From positions 72,878,546-72,942,545 of the forward strand of contig OY720344.1 in assembly GCA_963082975.1 (NCBI GenBank): a DNA stretch of 64,000 bases, given 5' to 3'. This DNA comes from Labia minor (Eukaryota; Arthropoda; Insecta; Dermaptera; Spongiphoridae). Under the pieces are notes generated by a model. The model searched no databases. It had not been told where the DNA came from and saw only the letters and a list, made by a program, of their open reading frames with translations. Shown here piece after piece: positions 23,048 through 32,142 of this stretch (the first letter of the stretch is position 1; every line of letters begins with the position of its first letter). A program made the position numbers and the translations under genes.

Positions 23048-23190
23048 CAAACAAGAAGGTTGCGTTGGACAGGACACGTGGCGAGAATGAGAGAAGAAAG
23101 ACTGACGAAAAATTTATTTGTGGGGAGACCGATTGGGAAATGTCCGGTTGAAATCAAGGACGCGTTAGGCAGTCATTATAGGAAAGGACA
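23048..23190 (+). mobile_element. LINE C-terminal shred
   Basis: Plus strand LRWTGHVARMREERLTKNLF, then VGRPIGKCP, matches the RWAGHVARMGEE...GxPxGKRPxGRP tail of the 17371-17945 LINE family. After about 23190 the similarity stops; a matching 3' tail resumes at 24040-24105. Confidence 0.75.
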
Positions 23191-24039
23191 TATGTGGACA
23201 AGCCGAGGACTAAATAATATATTGTTTAGCCTGTCGGACCACCTGTGCCACTAGTGAAGGAGTTAAAAAAAGAATTCTTAACTCTTTCACACGGGGAGTA
23301 AAACAAAATTATTTGGGAAAGGAACCCTGAAATAAACTTCACCAAAGAGTGCAGTTCGTTTGACTATTTGTGCTTAGGCGATTCGCCTTGGAGAACCAAA
23401 ATCGGAAAGAAATAATAACAAATTAAATTAATCAAAATATCCGATGCTAACATATAGACATGCAAAGGAAAGATTAGGTTCACTTTTTTCTAAATAAAAG
23501 AAAAATGTTCGTTGCCACGTTATAATATTTAATCAAAGGAAAATTAATATAAAGTAAAAAATAAAATAAAATTAAAATATAAAAATAAAAGAAATAAATG
23601 CTGGCTAATACTCAGCTAAAACAAACAAGTTACAAATAATAATAATAATAATTCAAACACAGTTGGTTAACAACAAAATGGCGATTTAACAGCTCAAAAG
23701 CGTGGAAACGATAACCAAGTCCAAAAATACAAGTTCCCAACCGGACGTCTAACAAGCAAGAGAGGAAGATAGCCTGGATAGCCTCTTCGAAGCTGCTCAC
23801 AGAAGCCATCAACAAAAAGGAGCAAGGTGGTTGGCTGTGAGGAGTCATGTGACCCCTACTGGCGAAGTCAAATAAGCCACTGAGCCGTCCACGTGTAAAA
23901 TTAATATGAATATAAACAAAAAATATATATATAAAAGAAAAAAATTATAAAAATTATATAAAAAATAAATTGGTATTAAATAAATAAATCTAAATCAGAG
24001 AGAGGCGTTAACAATATGAGAGATTAGAGGAGTTGGAGT
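23191..24039. other. Insert between two parts of a LINE tail
   Basis: Sequence that separates the LINE shred 23048-23190 from its likely 3' tail at 24040. It contains a moderately complex block at 23640-23890 (minus-strand frame FEEAIQAIFLSCLLDV, unrecognised) and AT-rich parts. Probably an inserted element, family unknown; no inverted ends were found. Confidence 0.4.
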
Positions 24040-24105
24040 TGGATGAGAGTGTCTCATGATATGGACAAGAACTTTCGAGATCCGTAGAGCAACAGAGATA
24101 GATAA
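24040..24105 (+). mobile_element. LINE 3' tail
   Basis: GACAAGAACTTTCGAGATCC and then GAGATAGATAATAG parallel GCCAAGAACTTTCGAGTACA ... GATAGATAGATA at 17905-17945, the 3' end of that LINE family. It lacks the Helitron-like tail seen in the other two copies. Confidence 0.6.
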
Positions 24106-25402
24106 TAGGTAAGTAAAGAAAAATGATTTTTTGTTAAGATTCAAGTGAAACAATTATAATTCGTTTTAACGAAATTCATTAATTGCACTGATATTAACTT
24201 TATATTTTATATTATTCAAAAAAATAAGATTTAATATTTTTGTGGAAAAAAATTCAATAAAATAATTAACGAAAGTAAATATATATAAAAAGAATTATTT
24301 TTAAGAATTTGCTTTCTATTATCATTTGAAAATAAACATTTTTCTCTTGGGAAATAATTATAAATCAATCATTCATATTTTGTGACGAGTGATGAATTAA
24401 AATGGATTAACGAATCTAAAAAAATTGTTTGACTATTTTTTTTATTAAAATAAATATAATTGACCACTAGTAATTAAGTTTTAAGCTTTTTATTTTCATT
24501 AGAATATTTTTTGATTTACAAATAAAAATGGTTATTGTTAAGTTAGTGGGTTTTCTAATGGTAAACTATTATACAAGCCATTTTAGGTATCTAAATTCAT
24601 GTCATTATTCAGAGGATGCAAACCAGTGGCCCATTCAATCTAATTTAAGCTTCTCATGTCAAAATAGACACGACCAAAATAGAACTAATTTACATCATTT
24701 ACTTTACCTGTTACTTGTTTAAATAATAGCGTGGCGATTCTGACGAATCTTTAAATAAAATATAGTATACATTTATAATATTTTGTATATATCAATAGTT
24801 ATTGAATTTTCAATTTCTCTATACAATCGGTTACTAATTTTGTAAAAAATTGAAATTTTTTATTTTAATATTCTTGATCACTAAATTCTAAAATAGTTTA
24901 CATTTATCTATGATAAGAAATAATTAAATAATATTTAAATTAGACTATGGATTTAATATTTAGGATGCATTGAAATTAATGTTTAATACATATAATCTAA
25001 CCTTTAGCAAAAAAATATTCTTTTGATTTTAATAGCCATTTGTGAATATTTGAAATCAATGGGGAGGGGAGCGTATGGATGTCAACATTAATTAATAATT
25101 ATAAGATGAGTATTAAAAATCATAAACATACAAAATATAAATGAATTCCATATTGACAAAAGAAACTATTTAAATAAATCACTAAATAATATTTTTATTG
25201 GTTATTTTAATATTCCATTTCAAATAAAGCAAATAAAACATGTTATTAAATTATTGTAAAAAAAAACTTTGGAATAAATTAAATTTTATTTTTTTATTAA
25301 TTATTATTTGTTGGAATCCATTTTTGATTAATTAATAAGTTGGAGTGTCTCCACTCGACTATCTCGCAAACTTGAATTGGATTAACAAATATTATATTTA
25401 AA
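24106..25402. other. AT-rich stretch without a gene
   Basis: No gene or element recognised. A 64-codon plus-strand frame at 24528 has no features of a real gene. Confidence 0.6.
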
Positions 25403-25527
25403 TTAAAATTAATAAATATATATTAAAATTAATAAATATATATTAAAATTAATAAATATATATTAAAATTAATAAATATATATTAAAATTAATAAATATA
25501 TATTAAAATTAATAAATATATATTAAA
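25403..25527. repeat. 20-bp minisatellite, about six units
   Basis: The unit TATTAAAATTAATAAATATA repeats about 6.3 times with essentially no variation, so the array is young or homogenised. Confidence 0.95.
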
Positions 25528-25615
25528 GCTGCGCGTGTTTGGCTCTTTGTTGTTGGCACCACGTTGCTCGTGTTTTGCAGTGTTAAAAAATTAATTCCTC
25601 ACTTTAGAGGAAAAA

Positions 25616-25892
25616 AAATCAAAACGTTGTAGGTAATGATCCTCTTCTGGCTGAGCTACATTTCTCAAAAGTTGATAGAAAACTACGAATTTTGAATAAT
25701 GCCTGTGTACCAAATTTCATTATTGTTGCTCCAGCCGTTTTTGCATAATCTTGTCTATATAAACACATAATACACACACACAGCGATAGACATTTTTTCA
25801 ACCTTAGTGAAAATGACTCAGGGACCATCAAAACTTATAAAAACATCAAAATCTTTCATGATTGAAATACTCTCTGGTGAGATAGTAAAAAT
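25616..25892 (-). repeat. Dispersed repeat family C
   Basis: Read on the minus strand: near-hairpin ACTATCTCACC-AGAGAGT, GTATTTCAATCATGAAAGAT, TGGTCCCTGAGTCATTTTCA, CTAAGGTTGAAAAAATGTCT, (TG)n, then AAAAACGGCTGGAGCAACAA, TAATGAAATTTGGTACACAG, GAATTCGTAG-like text, and GAAGAGGATCATTACCTACA. The block order is the same as at 54048-54320. Confidence 0.8.
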
Positions 25893-26068
25893 GATATTAA
25901 TTATACGTAAAATTAGATATATAGTTTATTTTAGTTTAAGAATAATATATTTTCTTTTTGTATTTAAAAAATAAATATCAGTCAAAATAAAACAAGTAAA
26001 TCTTCCGATTAAAAAATATATAAATATAATATAAAAATAAAAATTGAATTGTTTATTTTTATTCCTAC

Positions 26069-26194
26069 CTGAATCTGGCATGTGATCTCCCCAAAGGGCC
26101 AACAGTGGTATACTGCTGGCAGAAAGCCGAAGGGCGTAACGAACAGACCAATGGCCAGGTCATTACTCGCTAGAGATGTCAGCAAGTAACGGGG
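26069..26194 (-). CDS. GPCR exon 2: helix 2 to the start of helix 3
   Basis: This 126-bp exon on the minus strand encodes 42 residues, beginning PRYLLTSLASNDLAIGLFVT and ending WPFGEITCQIQ. It is bounded by an acceptor with a pyrimidine tract (TTTTCTGTTCCAG, next to 26194) and a donor CAG/GTAGG (26069/26068), phase 0 at both sides. The content is helix 2 of a class A GPCR: SLASND with the conserved Asp (residue 118 of the joined protein), TPFGFLPA, then the extracellular-loop-1 Trp (CWPFGE) and the Cys at the top of helix 3 (residue 145) that pairs with loop 2. The GC-richer codon use contrasts with the AT-rich flanks. It continues exon 1 (55615-55932). The next exon should carry helix 3 and the DRY motif; I did not find it to the left in this window. 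Confidence 0.92.
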
Positions 26195-27330
26195 CTGGAA
26201 CAGAAAAGACGAATCAGCTACTACGCCAACATTATCACCATTACAAATTAATTGACATGAAAGTCCAGACTTCGAAAATTTAACTCATTTAAAAAAAATG
26301 CTTTATGGATAGTATATGATAATTAATTTAATTTTTAGGTTATTTTACTTGAACTTACATTTGCTTTATTATCTTCAATAATAAATTAACCAAATATATA
26401 TAATTAAATATAAATAAAACTCAATATAATATATTTTATTTTATTGATGAACGCTATAATTGTATAAGGTCTTATATATTATTTATTTTCTAAATGGAAA
26501 ATACATTTAATTAATTTTTTAATTAATTGATTTTATATTATGGTCTCTAGTAATAGGTTTTATAAAAAATATGTAATTTTTCCATTAGAGAGATTTATTA
26601 AACTCTTTGGTTCCTTGGAACTTGAACTACTAGTAAAAAGACACATTCAATTGATACATTTTAAAAGAAAATAGATATATAACTATTATACATTGTAATA
26701 TATATATTTATTTTTATTATTTTCAATATGTATTTGTAAATATAATATAATGAATGTATTTTAATAATTAAAAGAAATGTATATATTTAACTATGAAAGA
26801 AAAATTAATCTTATATACATATTATCTATATGCACTTACTTATAATTTCGTGGCATTAAGTTTATTCATCATTCTTTTGAATATATATATATATTAATAA
26901 GTTATCTAAGTAATGAAAATTACAATTTATATTTAATTTATGGAAAAATATATTGACATTCGTTTTTATGAAAAACTTATAAATAATATACTAAATAAAT
27001 AATAAATAATACTTACCTGTTAATAAGTTATTCTTTGTGTTACATTTTATAATTCATTTGTTATGAATCTTCAATACATTTAAAAATTTGGTATCAAGTT
27101 CATTTAATTTAAAAACCATCCATTAATATATTATTAGTAGTAACAGTAAAATTTTTCCGTTTTTAAAAGATTCGATTATAGTTTAATGGAGTATTCTTAT
27201 TTGCAAGGCGCCCTTTTGAAAGTGATCAAACGTCACGTGGGCTTTTGAAAATTTAAAGATTTATACCATTGTCCATAAAAAACACTAGATAATTTATATT
27301 AAAACGATGTTGTCAAATTTATATTATTTA
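26195..27330. other. AT-rich intronic stretch, nothing recognised
   Basis: Low-complexity AT-rich DNA with poly-A/T and TA-rich runs. No gene or element seen. Confidence 0.6.
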
Positions 27331-27560
27331 CTAGCTGCTCAGAGCTCCTTCGTCGCTCTTCACATCTAGACGGGGGCTCCGCCCCCTGTACCCCCGAGTG
27401 GTACATAGTATTTGGTTGAAAGTAGTAAAAGGTTTTCATCCATTTTGTTTCAAACAATGTATAACATAAAACATTCATTTCTTATTGTGTGATTATTTAA
27501 AATATATTTTAATTTATTTAGTAAATTAATTATATATATTATTATTGAATATGTTATATC
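27331..27560 (-). mobile_element. Helitron-like 3' end, second copy
   Basis: Inverse of 17946-18173: on the minus strand an AT-rich body, GTACCACTCGGGGGTACAGG, GGGCGGAGCCCCCGTC, then GAAGAGCGACGAAGGAGCTC, TGAGCAG and CTAG at 27334-27331, followed by T. The hairpin arms (GAGCGAC/GGAGCTC) have mutated and no longer pair perfectly. The neighbour on its 5' side is the same LINE family as in the first copy. Confidence 0.6.
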
Positions 27561-28270
27561 TATCTACTCGAAAGTTCTTGGCAGCTACAACCACATTTCT
27601 CCAAGTGTCCCCGGTGACCTCATCTTTCTTTGGCCAATAAATGCTGGAAAGAATAATCTGAATCTACTCTCATCTCCCAGGGTCATAGACCATGCGTGGC
27701 TCAACGGTACTCGAAAGTTCTTGGCAGCTACAACCACATTTCTCCAAGTGTCCTTATCCTGAGCCTCTGTTCCATCTCTCGTACGTCATTCCCTGATGTA
27801 CTCATCTTTCTTTGGCCCATAAATGCTGGGGAGAATCCTATTCTCTGAATCCACTCTCATCTCCAAAGATCATAGACCATGTCTAACACTCATATAATAC
27901 AACAGACAAAATAATTGTTTTATATATTTTAATTTTCATTCCCTTTTATAATAATTTTGATAAGATAAGCCTCTTTACTGCATGATAACAGGCGTTTTCC
28001 GATTGCAACTTCGATTTCAATTCTTCTCAAATATTATTATCCTTCGTGATTACATTCAATTTTTCTACATATTCAAATTCTACATTTTGTATGTTAATAC
28101 TGCTCCTGTTTGTTTCTAAATATATTTATTTATCATTATTAATTTCAAACCTCATCTCTTTTCCTACCTCGATTAATTTTTCCTCGCTATCTGTAATTGC
28201 AATTGCCGAATCTCCTATTATATTTAAGTCGTCTGGGTCACCTAATATTTTACAATTGATTTCCACATCT
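27556..28270 (-). mobile_element. LINE fragment, RT and C-terminal region, with internal tandem duplication
   Basis: On the minus strand, from 28270: EINCKILGDPDDLNIIGDSA, IAIADSEEKLIEVGKEMRFE, INN, then VEFEYVEKLNVITKDNNI, SENACYHAVKRLILSKLL and IKIYKTIILSVVLYEC, parallel to 17371-17945. It reaches about 200 bp further 5' than that copy (the SEEKLxEV block follows the RT catalytic box). Near the 3' end a segment of about 145 bp is duplicated in tandem (27566-27710 and 27711-27890), each with TCGAAAGTTCTTGGCAGCTA and the GGCC(A/C)ATAAATGCTGG block. Several stops and frame changes. Confidence 0.8.
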
Positions 28271-28319
28271 TACTCTTTCTTTACTACCTTCAAGATAAAT
28301 TTTAAGATCAAAATTTGAA

Positions 28320-29430
28320 AAAGTTTATCCGGATCTATTGAGTCATGCGTAGGTTTTACTAAAGTCTACAAATAATTAGTGAACAGAGATATTGAATTCG
28401 CGGTTTTTTTAATATCTGTCATAATGAAAATATCTTAATTAATGTTGATCGATTTGGCATGAACCCGCAATGATATCGTCTAATATTTCCTCCGCCTATA
28501 GTTTATAAGTATTGTATATGTTATAATAGAGTATAATATTTCTTGATCATTTCATTTCGATATTTTAATTTCATTGTTTGATTTTTATTGAATATTTTTA
28601 ATTATAATAAAATTAGAGAAAATGCAAAGTTAGAGACTTGAGACAATTTATAAAAATTAATTTATAAAAATTAACGGTATAAAAGTATTGATTAAAACTA
28701 AAGATAAATTAACAATATATATATTCATTAATAGTATTAATTTAAATTAATGGATTTATTTGATTTTTTATTATTAAGTTCATTTATTAATTTTTTTAGA
28801 TCATAGTTAATTCCCTCCCTTAAAATAAAAGAAGTACCTATTCAAATATGGAAAGAATAAATACAAAATAATTTAAGTTAAATATGATTTAAATATTTTA
28901 TTATATTAATTAAAATGAGAACTTTTAGAATAAATTATTTAATTGAAATGATATTTGAATATTAGAATTTAAAATAAAAAGTTAAAATTTATAATAATTC
29001 TTTGATTGCTAGTTATATACATTGTGTAAAATGAGTCCGCCAGTCAGTGGGCCACGCCTGGCTCTTGAATGAACAACACGGAGAACTATATATAAACTTT
29101 AAATCTCTCTCTCTCCCGCTCACACACACTCTCTCTCCTCATCCCCTCCACCTCTCATTTCTTAGTTATTTCAATTTCCACAAATTGTCTAATTTTTAAA
29201 ATATTCACTAATTTACTTTCTATTTTTATTCTTTAATCCTTAAATAATATATTTTCTATTTTATGTTAAAATGTAAATAACTTACATTTTAACATATTAA
29301 ACTATGACAGCAAAAAAGTAAACGAATTACATACATACATACATACAAACAGTCTCCTTTATATATATAGATATAAAATACCTTTTAATTTTAAATTTTA
29401 CTTTGTATTTACACTATAATTTATAATCAA
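28320..29430. other. AT-rich stretch; CT-rich patch and a perfect hairpin
   Basis: No gene seen. 29030-29160 is less AT-rich (CCGCCAGTCAGTGGGCCACG), with TATATAAA and a (CT)n tract; promoter-like words only, no transcript evidence. (ACAT)n lies at about 29330-29346. Confidence 0.5.
29262..29296. repeat. Perfect 15-bp inverted repeat with 5-base loop
   Basis: TATGTTAAAATGTAA, loop ATAAC, then TTACATTTTAACATA. No conserved flanks; could be chance in AT-rich DNA, or a small hairpin RNA. Confidence 0.85.
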
Positions 29431-30343
29431 CTAGCTGGCCCGGGCACGCGTTGCTTTGACTAAGGTTTTTATTATATTATATTACATTGTAGTAAACTAT
29501 TTAAGAGTAACGATAGGAGAACATCAGTCATGGGGACCACCGTACTTTTTCACATGCCACTAGTAAAAAAATATGGCGACCTCCATACTCTGTTATGCTA
29601 TTGACAGAGATCGAAAAATAATTAATTTTAAAAGTTATTATTTTTATTCAAGTTTGTAACAAATGAGTATATTACAAAGTTGTTAGTAAATAATATGTGA
29701 CACTTAAACTTAAGAATGAGGAAGGTATGACAGATAGTCTTAAATCTTTAACAATAATATTTATTATTTTGAATTATAAATACCTTTAATTTCAATTTAA
29801 TCAAGAACTAATCGGTGCACAATTTTTTGGTTAACCTGTCTTTAACTAACACAAATATCACAAGATTCGATGGTTGAATGCTGTGCTCTCAACACGCAAG
29901 CATACACTCACTCACCATATGTGATCATCTGTATATATTATATACAATAAACATTCTTATATTTAAAAAATACAATATATCTTTTATTAACAAAACCTCT
30001 AGATCCTACAAGAATCTAACCGTATCATTCGTGGCATCAGGACCACTTTTCCTTTAAACTTCCCAGGTAAAATGGTTGCTTCAAGAATATTTCCGGTGAT
30101 CTTTTTGATGACCAAACGCGTATCGTTGCATAATTGAGGTGGATTCAAATTACCAAGGAGAATAATAAGGGAACCAATCTTTAATCCAAGTTTATGTGGT
30201 GGCATTCCAGGTAAGTCTAGTGAATTTAAAAATTCAATTGGAAAATTTACACTGTCATTTTCATCAACAACAGTATCGATTGATTTAAAAGACATGAGAT
30301 CGCAATTCAAAAAATTATTTATAAGTGAAAAGTAGTAGTATCG
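29431..30343 (-). mobile_element. Helitron remnant: PIF1-type helicase piece and 3' end
   Basis: On the minus strand, 30340 to 29999 reads [60 protein letters not shown] and [20 protein letters not shown]. This is the well-conserved LNSLxxPGMPPHxLxLKxGxPIxLLRNLNPPxLCNGTRL block near the C-terminus of Helitron/PIF1 helicases. Helicase similarity stops shortly after GKVVLMPRM. Downstream, AACGCGTGCCCGGGCCAG leads to CTAG at 29434-29431 followed by T, a Helitron-type 3' end. The Rep domain and most of the helicase are missing; a MITE sits directly on the 5' side. Confidence 0.8.
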
Positions 30344-30578
30344 TCGAGGAGGTAAGAGTTGGTGCATGAGGGGTGGCGCCCAGGAGAGGCGGGGCTACCC
30401 CCTCCTAGAGTGATTTCCCCTCCACCACAATCTTCTATCCTCTCAAACTAAAATATAAAAAGTTTGTTATGTGCAACAAAGTAGCGTGGTATGGATTTGT
30501 AGGAATGGTAGGGGCAAGCACGGGAACTGCTTGGCCGAGGGTGAGAGTCGGCTCATGCACCAACTCTTACCGCCTCGA
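30344..30578. mobile_element. Hairpin MITE with 27-bp inverted ends
   Basis: The left end 30344-30370 begins TCGAGGAGGTAAGAGTTGGT and the right end 30552-30578, read inverted, begins TCGAGGCGGTAAGAGTTGGT. The full 27-bp arms differ at one base. Inside, the sequence is GC-richer (GGGGTGGCGCCCAGGAGAGG; GGGGCAAGCACGGGAACTGC). GTAT occurs close to both outer edges but the duplication is not clear-cut, so the superfamily is not assigned. It interrupts the helicase remnant. Confidence 0.75.
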
Positions 30579-31164
30579 GTATAGTGGGTAATCATCTTTG
30601 CAAATAAAATGGAATGTTTATTACAAATATATAAGGTATAAGTATCATTAAAGTATTATGAAGTATAATATTCATTATAATAAAATATTATTATATTTAT
30701 CTTTCGCATTTTAGGTACGAGTAGGTACATACACATTTGAAACACAAAATAATTCGCTAAAATGGAAAAAACAACAATGAAGAAATACACAGAAATAAAA
30801 ATCAATGTAAACAAAAAAATATGTTTCATTCACTTCTGTACTTTACAATATATATGACTTTAAATTAATATTGTTTACCATTTCTATTCATATTTGTTTC
30901 ACACACTCTATGCATTATTTTTATTATTTTATATTTGATTCATCATCATTCATTACAAATGAATGTAATCTTATTATATATAAAATATATATTTTTCATT
31001 TTTTCAACATTTGTATTCCTCATTAATACTAAAAATTTATTTCTATCTGAAATATCCCATTCAAATAATTTCTTAAATATCTTTCTCAATTACTATCTTA
31101 TACCGAGCACTTTTTTTGCAATAGCAAATGTATTAATGATTCTTTTCATATCTATTGTTAAGAG
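30579..31164. other. AT-rich stretch, nothing recognised
   Basis: Contains an AT-driven 103-codon hydrophobic frame (30935-31246, plus strand) that runs into the hAT end at 31165 and is not considered a gene. Confidence 0.6.
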
Positions 31165-32142
31165 CAGCGTTTCTCAACTTTTTTTGGCCCGCGGACCAGT
31201 AGACTTGTTAAAAAACAATACCACCCTTACTATCGTCGGTGGGTAAAAATTGCGGACCAGTGATATTTTCTTAACAACAAATTTTTACCGACCGACGATA
31301 GTAAGGGAGGTATTGTTTTCACACCAAATTTCACATGTGGAGATTTTTACAGATCTCCACGAATCATGCATTTTCTAAACAGAAAAAAGTATTTTTAGCA
31401 TGATGTCTGTCCGTCCGTCCGTCTGTCCGTCCGTCCGTCCGTATAGATGTGTACAGCCTGAACGGCTCAACCGATTTTGATGAAATTTGGTATATTTACT
31501 TAATGCATCAGTGGGATGAATTGATCAACTTTTGGTGCAAATCCGTGAACCGGAAGTGGTAGTATTAGCGATCGACGATAGGAAGGGAAGGGTTATTTTC
31601 ACACCAAATTTCACATGAGGAGATTTTTTTATATATCACCACGAATCATGCACTTTGTATTGGTTTTATCCTAGGGAAAATCATATTTATTAGTTTTTTC
31701 TTGATTTAAAATTATATGACGTCATCCAGCCATTCAAGACGTCACAGCCTGGTCTTACATATAAATATATACATATATTATAAATAAAATAAAATTAAAA
31801 ATATTTATGTTATATGCCTATATGTTTTTTATTACATTAATAGATATATTAAAATTATTTGAAATTGTTTCTGTAGCTGGAAATTAATTTACTTCAAACC
31901 GTCGGTCGGTTCGGACCTGGCCACAGGTCAACTTATTTTTACTAAGTATTTATAAAGAACTACTACGTAAGTTAGTTGTAACATTTTTATTATCATTTGC
32001 CTACAGTAATATTTAAACGTAAATATATATAATTATACATATAATAAGTATTTTTTTCGTGGATAGGGGAAATGTCTGCGGACCAGTAAAATTTCTCCGC
32101 GGACCACTAATGGTCCGCCGGACCACCGGTTGAGTATAGCTG
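31165..32142. mobile_element. hAT MITE split by a family A repeat
   Basis: The left end CAGCGTTTCTCAACTTTT, with GGCCCGCGGACCAGT after it, and the right end GGTTGAGTATAGCTG preceded by ACTAATGGTCCGCCGGACCA are inverted Charlie-like hAT ends. The flanks GTTAAGAG (31157-31164) and GTATAGAG (32143-32150) agree at six of eight bases, a worn 8-bp duplication. Two inner GCGGACCAG blocks mark subterminal repeats. The family A repeat 31284-31932 fills most of the inside, plus a short opposite-facing A terminus at 31214-31251. Confidence 0.75.
31284..31932 (-). repeat. Dispersed repeat family A, full-length copy
   Basis: Runs from TTTTTACCGACCGACGATAG to CCTGGCCACAGGTCAAC, the inverse of 48551-49170 and 51934-52553. 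It holds two modules that start alike (CGACGATAGTAAGGGAGGTA; CGACGATAGGAAGGGAAGGG), a GTCCGTCC tract near 31409-31440, GATTTTGATGAAATTTGGTA, and the octamer pair (31717-31724 TGACGTCA; 31737-31744 AGACGTCA), 20 bp apart. Confidence 0.88.

Noticed and set aside
1-26068. GPCR exon with helix 3 / DRY motif
   Set aside because: Searched by eye on the minus strand left of 26069 and not found; it probably lies outside the window.
30935-31246. 103-codon hydrophobic plus-strand frame
   Set aside because: Phe/Ile/Leu-rich because of AT-rich DNA; it runs into the hAT end at 31165 and has no family motif.
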